NCBI GenBank assembly: GCA_016931365.1
Contig: JAFGEY010000162.1
Location: 1 to 12,992 of the forward strand
Origin: Anaerolineae bacterium
GTDB taxonomy: Bacteria > Chloroflexota > Anaerolineae > JAFGEY01
DNA length: 12,992 nucleotides
Direction of reading: 5' to 3'
Shown: positions 1 through 7,674 of the stretch, piece by piece
Layout of the letters: each line of letters starts with the position of its first letter
Position numbering within the stretch: position 1 is the stretch's first letter
Translations under genes and position numbers: made by a program
The notes under the pieces: generated by a model
Seen by the model: the letters and a program-made list of their open reading frames with translations, nothing else
Told to the model about the DNA's origin: nothing
Database searches by the model: none

Positions 1-1
1 C

Positions 2-565
2 ACCGACCGTATGCCGGATGGGTATCTGGGCGTCTGGGACCCCCAGACCGGCCCCGACCCGGCCTGGGAGTGGTGTTACGACCATCCTAACACCAGCGGC
101 CACCGGTCGGACGATGTGACACACGGCAGCATCGTCTGGGCGATCGAGAAAATGGTTCCGTATGCAGGCACGAACATGGCCGAAGGGATGCGCGAGGGCA
201 TCGTCGCGTTGGGCACCGGCACGGGGCACTATGGCCGGCCCAATGCGGTCAAGGTGATGCTGCTGCTCACCGACGGCGTGGCCAACGTCATTCCCAGCGG
301 CAGCGATCCGTGCCAAAGCGATAACCAGTGGCCGGATGGCGATTCGGGCACGGCCAAAGACTGCGTGATCTATTACGCCGACGTGGCCTACCGCAACAGC
401 ATCGTCGTCTATACCATCGGCCTGGGCGGCGGCGCCGATCGTGCGATCTTGGAAGAGATTGCCGACCGCACCGGCGGTGTCTATTATGCCGCGGTGGATC
501 CCAAGCAGCTTGACGCGATCTTTCAACAGATCGCCGACCAGATTCTGCTGCGCCTGATCGACTAG
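2..565 (+). CDS. von Willebrand factor A domain protein, 3' part (TadG-like, partial)
   Basis: Only the C-terminal 187 residues are visible; the reading frame is open to the left edge, so the gene starts outside the window. The fragment holds the second half of a vWA fold. A GTN motif has Thr at fragment residue 57 and LLLTDG has Asp at residue 91; these fit the second and third metal-binding (MIDAS) positions. The DxSxS motif should lie upstream and cannot be checked. The alternating strand/helix pattern VVYTIGLG then LEEIADRTGG is typical of vWA domains, and the gene ends soon after the last helix with no C-terminal anchor. Three Cys residues in the fragment suggest an exported protein. Its place just upstream of cpaB-cpaE-cpaF-tadB-tadC suggests a TadG-like pilus-associated or surface-adhesion protein. 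The vWA call is firm; the pilus role is inferred from position. Confidence 0.85.
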   Translation, partial: TDRMPDGYLGVWDPQTGPDPAWEWCYDHPNTSGHRSDDVTHGSIVWAIEKMVPYAGTNMAEGMREGIVALGTGTGHYGRPNAVKVMLLLTDGVANVIPSGSDPCQSDNQWPDGDSGTAKDCVIYYADVAYRNSIVVYTIGLGGGADRAILEEIADRTGGVYYAAVDPKQLDAIFQQIADQILLRLID

Positions 566-591
566 GAGAGCCACGCTTTCCAGGAGAGTAG

Positions 592-611
592 CCGCGCTTT
601 CCATAGCGCGG
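592..611 (+). repeat. short hairpin after the vWA gene
   Basis: CCGCGCT (592-598) pairs perfectly with AGCGCGG (605-611) around a 6-base loop. No T-run follows, so this is not a standard terminator by itself. It sits inside an imperfect tandem duplication: AGGAGAGCC...GCTTTCC at 564-581 is repeated with a 3-base expansion at 582-602. The ten bases GAGTAGCCGC at 586-595 also occur at 12895-12904 in the REP-like element at the right edge, so it may be a decayed relative. That last link is weak. Confidence 0.5.
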
Positions 612-635
612 AGATGTTTTATGGTACAAAAGAGT

Positions 636-664
636 GCGCGGTATTGAAACCGCGCCTACTTTTT
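636..664 (+). terminator. probable rho-independent terminator of the vWA transcript
   Basis: GCGCGGT (636-642) and ACCGCGC (649-655) form a perfect 7-bp GC-rich stem with a 6-base loop. After CTAC, five T residues follow at 660-664. The T-run starts 4 bases after the stem, which is slightly far but workable. It lies 70 bases after the vWA stop codon and before the cpaB promoter, the expected place for an upstream operon to end. Confidence 0.6.
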
Positions 665-668
665 CAGT

Positions 669-726
669 CTTCCCGGAGGTGGGCATTGCGCTTGCTTCCG
701 GGAAGTTTGTTTCATTGGGCAATGCC
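669..726 (+). other. second hairpin with pseudoknot-capable pairing
   Basis: Stem 1 pairs CTTCCCGGA (669-677) with TCCGGGAAG (697-705), 9 perfect bp around a 19-base loop, followed by a T-rich stretch TTTGTTT (706-712). It could be a second terminator in tandem with the one at 636-664. The loop contains GGCATTGC (682-689), which is perfectly complementary to GCAATGCC (719-726) downstream of stem 1. The two helices interleave as in an H-type pseudoknot, or they may exchange. The pairing is read directly from the sequence; its function is unknown. Confidence 0.5.
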
Positions 727-773
727 TGGTGAGAGCGTGACATTTTGGCTATACATAAAGTGATCGTCGCCCC

Positions 774-803
774 TTGACAATTTCCCCGTAAGTGGTATAT
801 TAT
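774..803 (+). promoter_or_regulatory. sigma70-type promoter of the cpaB-tadC operon
   Basis: A perfect -35 box TTGACA lies at 774-779. The AT-rich -10 region at 796-803 can be read as TATATT with a 16-base spacer or TATTAT with an 18-base spacer. Initiation would fall near 810, giving a leader of about 40 bases to the cpaB ATG at 849. A GTG at 792, in frame with cpaB, lies inside this promoter and is therefore not the start codon. Confidence 0.75.
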
Positions 804-848
804 AAGGTAAGGTATGTACATCCCGCACGTTATGTCAGGAGGGTTACA

Positions 849-1937
849 ATGAACCGGCGACGCACGTTCCTTATCGTTTTTATCGTTCTCATTCTGATCC
901 TGGTCGTTGGCATTGGCGCATTGTTGTTGCTGAGGGGTGGTTTGCCGGGCGGTGGAGAACAACCGCCGCCGCAAGTTGATGGCGGCGTCCCAACACCCAC
1001 CCCGGAGGTAATTACCGAACGTGTCGTCGTTGCACTGCAGACGATTCCGCGCGGTATGCGCATTCCGCCGGATGCGGTCGAGATCCGCGAGTGGCCGATC
1101 AATGATCCGGCTTTTCCTTTTCCGGAAGATCCAATCTATAACCTGGAAGATGTGGTGGGAATGACGGCGCGGGTCGAAATCCCGATGCATCGCCCGGTGA
1201 ACGCTTCCAAGGTCAAGGTGGTCTTTCAGGGCGAGGGCTCCGAGTTCTCATTGGCCGTTCCCAAAGGCCGGGTGGCGTATGCGATACCGGTCAAGGCGCT
1301 GTCGACGGTGGCCAATGCCTTGCAACCGGGCGATCGGGTCGATGTGCTGATCTCGTTCCTGGTCGTGGATGTGGAGCAAAACCTGCAGTCCAAACTGCCG
1401 GTTGCCTGGATAGGCGATCCCGAAGTGTGTATGGAAGCGGGATGCCAGGCCACCGGTGAGCAGATACCGCGGCTGGTCAGCCAGTACACGGTGCAGAACG
1501 CGTTGGTCTTGGGTGTAGGTATGTGGACCGAGCCGGATATTACAGTGGTTGCTCCCAGCGCGCAGGAAACTGAAGGCCAGACCGATACCGCGGTGACTCA
1601 GGTGATTGAAGGCGATGGCGAAGCTGCCGCGCCGGCGGCCCAAAACCTCGCCGTGCAGTTGACCGACATCCGGGTGATTACCCTGGTGGTCGATCCGCAG
1701 GACGCCCTGGTGCTCAAGTGGGTGCTGGAAAGCAACGCTTCGATCGACCTGGTGATGCGTTCGGCGATCGATCAGGATATCTATAGCACGGAAGCGGTGA
1801 CCTTGAAGTATATGCTGGATCGGTTCGCCATCTCGCTGCCGCCCAAGCTGGCGACGGTGCCTGAAAACGAATTCAAGTACAACATCATCGACACGATGCT
1901 TGAATATCAACAGTCGACTGCCCAACCTCAGCAATAA
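849..1937 (+). CDS. cpaB: Flp/Tad pilus assembly protein CpaB (RcpC)
   Basis: A 362-residue protein of the CpaB/RcpC family, a periplasmic component of the Tad pilus thought to act near the secretin channel. Residues 8-28 are a single N-terminal membrane segment after a basic MNRRR start. A proline-rich linker (about 38-55) is followed by an SAF-like domain (about 58-122) with the characteristic ALQTIPRGMRIPPDAV pattern. The RcpC domain begins with GRVAYAIPVKALSTVANALQ and GDRVDVLISF at 140-170. Cys194 and Cys199 could form a disulfide. An Ala/Glu/Thr-rich stretch near 235-270 looks like a flexible insert. The start at 849 is chosen because AGGAGGG (837-843) sits 5 bases upstream. It is the first gene after the promoter at 774-803 and is followed by cpaE after 39 bases. 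Confidence 0.93.
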   Translation: MNRRRTFLIVFIVLILILVVGIGALLLLRGGLPGGGEQPPPQVDGGVPTPTPEVITERVVVALQTIPRGMRIPPDAVEIREWPINDPAFPFPEDPIYNLEDVVGMTARVEIPMHRPVNASKVKVVFQGEGSEFSLAVPKGRVAYAIPVKALSTVANALQPGDRVDVLISFLVVDVEQNLQSKLPVAWIGDPEVCMEAGCQATGEQIPRLVSQYTVQNALVLGVGMWTEPDITVVAPSAQETEGQTDTAVTQVIEGDGEAAAPAAQNLAVQLTDIRVITLVVDPQDALVLKWVLESNASIDLVMRSAIDQDIYSTEAVTLKYMLDRFAISLPPKLATVPENEFKYNIIDTMLEYQQSTAQPQQ

Positions 1938-1976
1938 TTACGACAACTAACAAAAAAATACAAAGAGGAATATCTA

Positions 1977-3242
1977 ATGAGTCCTGAGCAAGTCATTCGA
2001 GTCTTGATCGTCGACGATGTTGCTGAGACGCGCGAGAACTTGCGCAAGTTGCTCTATTTTGAGACAGATATCGAGGTTGTGGCCACGGCCACCAACGGGC
2101 AAGAGGCTATCGAGATGTCGGCGCAATACCAGCCGCACGTGGTGTTGATGGACATCAATATGCCCGAATTGGATGGCATCTCGGCAAGCGGAGCGATCCG
2201 GCAACGGGTGCCTACCGTACAGATCATTATGATGTCAGTGCAAAGCGAGGCCGATTATTTGCGGCGTTCGATGATGGCCGGCGCGAGCGACTTTTTGACC
2301 AAACCGTTCAGCAGCGACGATCTGGTGGCTTCGATCCGACGGGTCTACGAAATGTCGGCCCATCTGCGCGCTATGCCGGCCGCACAGATGACGGCCCAGG
2401 AGTCTACCTCGCTGCGCCCCACCAATCTGGGCAAAGTCATTGCTGTATTCAGCCCCAAGGGCGGCGTGGGTTGCACCACGGTTTTGATCAACCTTGCGGT
2501 GGCCGTTCATCAGATCGAGCCCAGCGCCAAGGTTGCGGTGATGGACTGCAATATGCAATTTGGCGACGTAGGCATTTCGTTGTATTTGAAGGAGAGTCGC
2601 AGCATTACCGATCTGGCCGGGCTGACCGACGAGATCGATCTGGACTTGATCGAAAGTGCGATGATCGCACACGACGCTTCGGGATTGCGCGTGCTGTTAG
2701 CGCCACTCAAACCCGAAGAAGCCGAATTGATCACCACCGATCATGTGCGGATCATCGTCGACGGACTCAGGCAACTGTACGATTACGTTCTGATCGATAT
2801 GGGGTCGACATTGCAGGACATGGAACTGGCGATCTTTGATCTGGCTGACCGGGTGATCCTGATCACTGCCCCCGATGTGCCTTCAATCAAGGATATTCGC
2901 CTGTTCTATGACCTGATCGAGGCTTTAGAGTATACGTCAAACAAGTTTGTGTTGATCTTGAACAAGGCCGACCCCCGCACCGGCGTGACGATCCGCCTGA
3001 TTGAGAGCAACGTCAAAAAGAAGGTGTTTGCTGAAATCCCGTTTGAAGGTCGCATTGTTTTGCAATCGGTCAACCAGGGCGTGCCCTATATGATCATGCC
3101 GAATATGGATAAACGACTGCCTCTATTTGTGCAGACGACGGCATTTGCCGAGGCGATTCTGAAGCAGTTTGAAGAGCAGAGCCCGGTCGAGAACCAGGCA
3201 AGCTCAACATCCCGGCCTTCACTGGGGCGTCTGTTCAATTAG
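1977..3242 (+). CDS. cpaE: Tad pilus localisation protein CpaE (TadZ): receiver domain plus MinD-like ATPase
   Basis: A 421-residue cytoplasmic protein that in the CpaE/TadZ family positions the Tad machinery at the cell envelope. Residues 6-125 are a receiver domain with its full key set: acidic pair Asp13/Asp14, phospho-acceptor Asp59 in VVLMDINMPELDG, switch Ser87 and Lys109 in TKPF. An Ala/Gln/Thr-rich linker (130-150) leads to a ParA/MinD-type domain with the deviant Walker A KGGVGCTT at 161-168, then VAVMDCNMQFGD and DYVLIDMGS. The usual second P-loop lysine is Cys166 here, while the signature Lys161 is kept. Altered P-loops are known in CpaE/TadZ. The ATG follows AGAGGAA (1964-1970) in an A-rich gap. 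The tail is a short polar extension. It is the second gene of the tad operon. Confidence 0.95.
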   Translation: MSPEQVIRVLIVDDVAETRENLRKLLYFETDIEVVATATNGQEAIEMSAQYQPHVVLMDINMPELDGISASGAIRQRVPTVQIIMMSVQSEADYLRRSMMAGASDFLTKPFSSDDLVASIRRVYEMSAHLRAMPAAQMTAQESTSLRPTNLGKVIAVFSPKGGVGCTTVLINLAVAVHQIEPSAKVAVMDCNMQFGDVGISLYLKESRSITDLAGLTDEIDLDLIESAMIAHDASGLRVLLAPLKPEEAELITTDHVRIIVDGLRQLYDYVLIDMGSTLQDMELAIFDLADRVILITAPDVPSIKDIRLFYDLIEALEYTSNKFVLILNKADPRTGVTIRLIESNVKKKVFAEIPFEGRIVLQSVNQGVPYMIMPNMDKRLPLFVQTTAFAEAILKQFEEQSPVENQASSTSRPSLGRLFN

Positions 3243-3308
3243 CGTTTGGTCGGGTCTGGTTCATAAGGCGCTATTTTTTATTCAATGAAAGACAACGTCT
3301 GGAGATTG

Positions 3309-3335
3309 AGTCTGTTTTGGAAACAGGCTAGGAGT
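3309..3335 (+). promoter_or_regulatory. hairpin directly abutting the cpaF ribosome binding site
   Basis: AGTCTGTTT (3309-3317) pairs with AAACAGGCT (3321-3329), 9 bp including one G-T wobble, around the triloop TGG. The Shine-Dalgarno AGGAGT begins at the very next base (3330-3335), 5 bases before the ATG at 3341. No T-run follows, so it is not a terminator. It could tune ribosome access or mark a cleavage site. Confidence 0.45.
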
Positions 3336-3340
3336 TGGAC

Positions 3341-4741
3341 ATGTCGTTGCTAAAAAGAATAGAGCGGAGTCAGCAGCCGGCGTCGTCGGGCGGTAGCGAC
3401 ACGGGCGCAGCATCATCGGCGTCCAAAATGCGTGAACTTCGCGTGCGCAGACAGGCCGCGTCGCCGGTGCGCGATCAATATACGGACATCAAAACACGGG
3501 TTCAGAACCGGCTTATTGCCGAGATCGATCCGCAAATGGATATGTCGCAAACTGATGAAGTGCGATCGCATATTGAAGAACTCTTTGATCAAATTCTGGC
3601 CGAAGAAAGCATCATTCTCAGTCGCGCCGAGCGCCAGCGATTATTTGAGAGCATTGTCGCGGAAATTTTGGGCTATGGCCCCATCGAACCGTTACTGGCT
3701 GATGAGAGTGTCACGGAAATTATGGTCAATGGCGCCAAGCAAATCTATGTTGAGCGCAGCGGCAAGCTGGTCAAAACCAATGCCGTGTTTGAGACCGACG
3801 ATCATGCACTGCGCATTATCGACCGCATTGTAGCCCCGCTTGGGCGGCGCATCGATGAGAGCCAGCCCTATGTAGATGCGCGCTTGCCCGATGGATCGCG
3901 CGTCAACGCCATTATTCCTCCGCTGGCGATCAATGGTCCAACGCTGACGATTCGTAAATTTTCCAAAACACCGCTGACCATTGATAACCTGGTCCAGTTC
4001 GGCTCAATTACGCCGGAGGCGGTCGAGTTTTTGCGCGCCTGCGTGATAGCGCGAATGAACATTGTCGTGTCCGGCGGCACAGGGTCGGGCAAAACCACGC
4101 TGCTCAATATTTTGTCGGGTTTTATCCCCGAGGACGAGCGCATCATCACCGTCGAGAACGCGGCTGAACTTCAGTTGCGCCAGGATCACGTGGTGACGCT
4201 CGAATCCCGCCCGGCCAACATCGAAGGCAAGGGTGCTGTTGAGATCCGCGATCTGGTGATCAACTGCCTGCGTATGCGCCCTGATCGCATCGTGGTTGGG
4301 GAATGCCGTGGCGGTGAAGCGTTGGACATGCTCCAGGCGATGAACACCGGTCACGATGGCTCGCTCACGACCGCGCACGCCAACAGCCCTCGTGACACGC
4401 TGTCTCGTCTGGAGACCATGTGTTTGATGGCCGGCATGGATTTGCCTGTGCGCGCGATCCGCGAACAGATCGCATCGGCGGTGCAGTTGGTTGTGCAGCA
4501 GTCCCGGATGCGCGATGGGACGCGCAAGGTGATCAACGTCACCGAAGTACAGGGTATGGAAGGTGATGTTGTGGTGATGCAGGACATCTTTCAGTTCGAG
4601 CAGACTGCGTTTGAAGGGGGCAAGGTCGTCGGGCGGCTCAAGCCCACAGGGATTCGGCCCAAGTTTATGGATCAAATCGAGCAAGCTGGTATCCGCTTGC
4701 CGCCTAGTATCTTTGGCGTTGCAGAACGGTTCCGTTATTAA
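3341..4741 (+). CDS. cpaF: Tad pilus assembly/secretion ATPase CpaF (TadA)
   Basis: A 466-residue secretion ATPase of the GspE/VirB11 superfamily, the hexameric motor that powers Tad pilus extension. The N-terminal 45 residues are Ser/Ala/Arg-rich and probably disordered. They are followed by the helical CpaF N-domain with [13 protein letters not shown] and VTEIMVNG. The Walker [10 protein letters not shown] is at 245-253. The conserved [20 protein letters not shown] block carries the Walker B glutamate near 321, and the His-box region [13 protein letters not shown] follows. All motor motifs are intact and the length is normal. A TTG six bases upstream (3335) is in frame, but ATG 3341 is preferred because the Shine-Dalgarno AGGAGT (3330-3335) overlaps the TTG. 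It lies between cpaE and tadB on the same strand. Confidence 0.96.
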   Translation: MSLLKRIERSQQPASSGGSDTGAASSASKMRELRVRRQAASPVRDQYTDIKTRVQNRLIAEIDPQMDMSQTDEVRSHIEELFDQILAEESIILSRAERQRLFESIVAEILGYGPIEPLLADESVTEIMVNGAKQIYVERSGKLVKTNAVFETDDHALRIIDRIVAPLGRRIDESQPYVDARLPDGSRVNAIIPPLAINGPTLTIRKFSKTPLTIDNLVQFGSITPEAVEFLRACVIARMNIVVSGGTGSGKTTLLNILSGFIPEDERIITVENAAELQLRQDHVVTLESRPANIEGKGAVEIRDLVINCLRMRPDRIVVGECRGGEALDMLQAMNTGHDGSLTTAHANSPRDTLSRLETMCLMAGMDLPVRAIREQIASAVQLVVQQSRMRDGTRKVINVTEVQGMEGDVVVMQDIFQFEQTAFEGGKVVGRLKPTGIRPKFMDQIEQAGIRLPPSIFGVAERFRY

Positions 4742-4809
4742 GTCTGATAGTCGGTTAAGTCTCGTCTCGGGGCAAGAGACGGTCGTGAGTAGACGGAGAG
4801 GGTGTCTGA

Positions 4810-5778
4810 ATGGATCCACTGATCATTGTGCTGGTTATTGTGGGCATTGGGGCTGTTGTGATGCTCATCCTTGCACTGCGCAGTGGTGGACGACGCGAAG
4901 AAGCGCAGCTTGAGCAGCGGCTTGACAGCTATATCGCCGGACAAGAGGGCAAGCCCACAGAAAAGGACATCGATCAAGAGGCTAAACGCCTTTCCAAATT
5001 GACTGAGAGCCTGGGCAAAGTTGTCGAAAAACAAAGCTTTGGGGTCAAAATCGCTGAGCGTCTGGCCCGCGCCAGTATCAAGCTGACGGTTGGCGAATTT
5101 GTTATCTTGAGCATAATCAGCCCGGTGCTCTTTGGCGCGTTGGCTTTTATCATCTTTAGGAGTTTTTTGTTTTTGGTCGGGGTTCTCGTTGGTCTTTTTG
5201 TGCCTCGAATGGTAGTCAATATGATGAGCAAGCGCCGGCTCAAACAGTTCAACGAGCAACTCGGCCCGGCGATCAACTTGATGGTCAACGGATTGCGCTC
5301 CGGTTACAGCATGCTTCAGGCAATGGAGTCGGTGGCTCGCGATATGCCGGTGCCGACTTCGGAAGAATTTGGCCGCGTGACCCTCGAGATTGGTCTCGGC
5401 ATTCCGAATGACGAAGCGCTTCAACATCTGGGCAAGCGTGTGCCCAGCGATGACCTGGCGCTGATGATCACGGCGATCAATGTTCAACACGAGGTCGGTG
5501 GCAACCTGGCCGAGATCCTGGATGTGATTAGCTTTACCATCCGGGAGCGCGTGCGCATCAAGGGTGAAATTGCGGCGCTGACCGCTCAGGGTATGATGAC
5601 CGGATATGTGATCTCGGGATTGCCCATCGCGTTGGCCTTGATCCTGACCGCGATGAACCGGGAGTATATGGGCCGTATGTTCACGATGACCTGCGGCTGG
5701 ATTATGATCGGCGTTTCGGTGGTTATGATCGTGGCCGGCTTTTTTGCGATGATGAAAATTGTTCAAATTGAGGTCTAG
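4810..5778 (+). CDS. tadB: Tad pilus inner-membrane platform protein TadB
   Basis: A 322-residue membrane protein with a type II secretion F (GspF-like) domain, which with TadC forms the inner-membrane platform of the pilus. There is one membrane segment at residues 3-22, then a charged cytoplasmic stretch (30-80), two closely spaced segments at about 97-137, and the T2SSF domain at about 150-280 with FNEQLGPAINLMVNGLRSGYSM and HEVGGNLAEILDVISFTIRER (read in two parts). Two C-terminal segments finish the protein. Length and order match TadB. The ATG follows GGAGAGGG (4795-4802). The 68-base gap after cpaF contains a short hairpin but no evident promoter, so it is read as part of the tad operon. 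Confidence 0.94.
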   Translation: MDPLIIVLVIVGIGAVVMLILALRSGGRREEAQLEQRLDSYIAGQEGKPTEKDIDQEAKRLSKLTESLGKVVEKQSFGVKIAERLARASIKLTVGEFVILSIISPVLFGALAFIIFRSFLFLVGVLVGLFVPRMVVNMMSKRRLKQFNEQLGPAINLMVNGLRSGYSMLQAMESVARDMPVPTSEEFGRVTLEIGLGIPNDEALQHLGKRVPSDDLALMITAINVQHEVGGNLAEILDVISFTIRERVRIKGEIAALTAQGMMTGYVISGLPIALALILTAMNREYMGRMFTMTCGWIMIGVSVVMIVAGFFAMMKIVQIEV

Positions 5779-5804
5779 CGTTTGACCGAACAATGGGTAT
5801 AGGG

Positions 5805-5892
5805 CCTGTCCTCCAAGATCCTTGTTCTTTGTGTAAGGATCTTTCCGAGCGGCTAAGCCCTGTTCTGTTCCGATTTACTCGGGACAGGAGGT
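5805..5892 (+). promoter_or_regulatory. structured tadB-tadC leader with ribosome-binding-site hairpin
   Basis: Three pairings can be read in this gap. AAGATCCTT (5815-5823) and AAGGATCTT (5835-5843) form a perfect 9-bp stem with an 11-base loop. CTGTTCCGA (5865-5873) and TCGGGACAG (5879-5887) form a 9-bp stem with one wobble, whose 3' arm takes the first two bases of the tadC Shine-Dalgarno AGGAGGT (5886-5892). CCTGTCC (5805-5811) can instead pair with GGACAGG (5882-5888), excluding the second hairpin. No long T-run is present. A role in setting the tadB:tadC ratio is inference. Confidence 0.5.
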
Positions 5893-5896
5893 TTCT

Positions 5897-6853
5897 ATGC
5901 CTGAAAATATGACGGTTGGCCTGATTGTTGGCATTGTGTTGTTGCTTTTGGGAGGATTGGTGGTCGTCGCCCTCATCGTTCGTCGCCGCCGCCCCCGCGA
6001 TACTTCGACTCTGGAAGCGCGCCTGGCCGAGTACAGCGAGCGCGACACGCCGCTGACCCTGCAAGAGATCGAGCTGTCGGCTTCTTTTGCGGATCGTATC
6101 ATTTATCCCGCGCTGGACAAAGTAGCCGAGTTTGCAACCCGGTTCACACCTGCAAAAACGTTGGCTGCGATCGAGCGCAAGCTCGACTTGGCCGACAATC
6201 CCAATCACCTGACCCCGACCCGTTTTTTTGCCATCCGCGTCGGGGCGCTGGTTGTGTTGGGCGGATTGATCTTTGTCCTGATGACGGTCGCCAAGATGCC
6301 GTTTGCACGCCGGATTTTGTTTACGGGTGTCGTCGCTGCATTAGGCTATTTTCTACCGAGTTTGTGGCTGGGCAGCAAAATCCGAACTCGCCAGAAGAAT
6401 ATTGTCAAGCAACTGCCCGACGCGTTGGACCTGTTGATGATTTGCGTCGAAGCCGGCCTGGGCTTTGATCAGGCAACGAGCAAGCTGGTTGAAAACGCCG
6501 AGGGCGAACTGCCGAGTGGATTCAATCGCTACCTGCAAGAGGTGCGCCTGGGCAAAACCAGCCGTGAGGCCATGTTGGCGATGGCTTCGCGTATGGACGT
6601 GCCGGATGTGACCCAGTTTGTGGCCGCGGTGGTTCAGGCACAGCAACTCGGCGTCAGTATGGCCAAAATCTTGCGCGTTCAGTCCGAGCAAATGCGCGTT
6701 TTACGACGCCAGCGGGCTGAAGAAAAGGCGCACCAGGCGCCGATCAAGATGATCTTTCCAATGGTCTTTCTCACGTTCCCGACCATTTTCATTATGCTGT
6801 TGGGCCCGGCTGTTTTGTTGATGATGGACAGTGGCATTCTGGGCGTGATCTAG
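5897..6853 (+). CDS. tadC: Tad pilus inner-membrane platform protein TadC
   Basis: A 318-residue membrane protein with a type II secretion F domain, partner of TadB in the pilus platform. Membrane segments are at about residues 7-27, 110-131, 137-157 and 285-312. The T2SSF domain lies between about 160 and 280, with the TadC-typical stretches LPDALDLLMICVEAGLGFDQ, FNRYLQEVRLGKTSREAM and VVQAQQLGVSMAKILRVQ. The C-terminal KMIFPMVFLTFPTIFIMLLG is also typical. The ATG follows AGGAGGT (5886-5892) by 4 bases; a second in-frame ATG lies 12 bases further in. It appears to be the last tad gene here. No strong terminator follows, so transcription may continue into comF. Confidence 0.94.
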   Translation: MPENMTVGLIVGIVLLLLGGLVVVALIVRRRRPRDTSTLEARLAEYSERDTPLTLQEIELSASFADRIIYPALDKVAEFATRFTPAKTLAAIERKLDLADNPNHLTPTRFFAIRVGALVVLGGLIFVLMTVAKMPFARRILFTGVVAALGYFLPSLWLGSKIRTRQKNIVKQLPDALDLLMICVEAGLGFDQATSKLVENAEGELPSGFNRYLQEVRLGKTSREAMLAMASRMDVPDVTQFVAAVVQAQQLGVSMAKILRVQSEQMRVLRRQRAEEKAHQAPIKMIFPMVFLTFPTIFIMLLGPAVLLMMDSGILGVI

Positions 6854-6969
6854 CCTCTATTGCAATTGGAATCATGATCTTGAGTAACAGTCGTAAGATA
6901 GTCTTGGGCTAACCGGTCGGAGCCGTACGTGACATGACGGTTTGACTGGCTGAGGGAAAGAAGGCGTCT

Positions 6970-7674
6970 TTGGCTGTGAGGCAGTGGCTGGAACAGGTCG
7001 GGCAAGGCCTGCTGGATCTTGTATATCCGCCCCGCTGTGCCGGGTGTGATCGTTTAGGTGAGACCTTTTGTGCTTCCTGTCGAGATTCGGTTCCTCGCAT
7101 TGTGTTGCCGGTTTGCCCGTTGTGCGGGATGCCGGCATCCGATTCTGCCCTTTGCTCAAAATGCCAAACTCATCCACTTCAGATCGACGGAATCCGCTCG
7201 GTGATGTTTTTTGATGGTTCGCTGCGCCAAGCGATTCATCGCCTCAAGTATGCCTCTGCGCGCGATGTGGTCAAGCCTCTTGCCGAAATGATGATCCAAT
7301 TCTGGCGCGAAACGCCGCTGCCTGCCGATGTGGTCGTGCCTGTGCCTTTGCATCCGCACCGTCAGCGCGAACGCGGCTATAACCAGTCGATGCTGCTGGC
7401 CCAGGCATTTGGCAGTGCGGCAGAACTTGCTGTGGCGGATAAAGTCTTGTTTCGACGCCGCAATACAGTGTCACAAACCACGCTCGACGCCGAGCAGCGC
7501 CGAGAGAATGTGTCGGGCGCATTCGAATGTGCACCAGCAGCGGTGCAAGATCGGCGAGTTTTATTGATCGACGATGTTTGTACAACCGGCGCGACGTTGG
7601 AAGCTTGCAGTGTCGCGCTGAAAGCCGGTGGGGCCAGATCGGTTTGGGCATTGACGCTGGCCCGGGCAAAATAA
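6970..7674 (+). CDS. comF: ComF family protein (competence-type phosphoribosyltransferase)
   Basis: A 234-residue ComF family protein. Family members are linked to DNA uptake (ComFC) and carry a phosphoribosyltransferase fold. The N-terminus has two Cys4 zinc-binding sets, C23-C26-C34-C37 and C49-C52-C62-C65. The phosphoribosyltransferase part shows VVVPVPLHPHRQRERGYNQS and the PRPP-binding loop VLLIDDVCTTGAT at 197-209, both intact. No ATG fits. TTG 6970 is chosen because GAAGG (6960-6964) lies 5 bases upstream and an in-frame stop occurs at 6943-6945. GTG 6976 is an alternative that would shorten the protein by two residues. The 116-base gap after tadC shows no clear promoter or terminator. 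A partnership between ComF and the Tad pilus in DNA uptake is only suggested by position. Confidence 0.88.
   Translation: MAVRQWLEQVGQGLLDLVYPPRCAGCDRLGETFCASCRDSVPRIVLPVCPLCGMPASDSALCSKCQTHPLQIDGIRSVMFFDGSLRQAIHRLKYASARDVVKPLAEMMIQFWRETPLPADVVVPVPLHPHRQRERGYNQSMLLAQAFGSAAELAVADKVLFRRRNTVSQTTLDAEQRRENVSGAFECAPAAVQDRRVLLIDDVCTTGATLEACSVALKAGGARSVWALTLARAK

Noticed and set aside
727..760. Possible second promoter (TATACA near 750) before cpaB
   Set aside because: No acceptable -35 box at the right spacing; the promoter at 774-803 is far better.
792..848. Upstream GTG start for cpaB
   Set aside because: The GTG lies inside the promoter -10 region. ATG 849 has AGGAGGG at a good distance and begins with a basic residue run and membrane segment.
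288..1190. 300-residue minus-strand open frame over the vWA end and cpaB
   Set aside because: It is Arg/Cys/His-rich with no domain, overlaps two real plus-strand genes and a promoter, and has no ribosome binding site that I can see.
4763..4781. Hairpin CGTCTC/GAGACG before tadB, considered as a terminator
   Set aside because: Only 6 bp, with no T-run, and 14 bases away from the Shine-Dalgarno. It is mentioned only as a weak parallel to the cpaF and tadC leaders.
4004..4819. 271-residue minus-strand open frame opposite cpaF
   Set aside because: It covers the Walker A and B region of CpaF in antisense and has no recognisable motif.
4738..5793. 351-residue minus-strand open frame exactly opposite tadB
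   Set aside because: Composition is rich in His, Gln and Asn, as expected from the complement of membrane-protein codons. The plus-strand TadB is clearly the real product.
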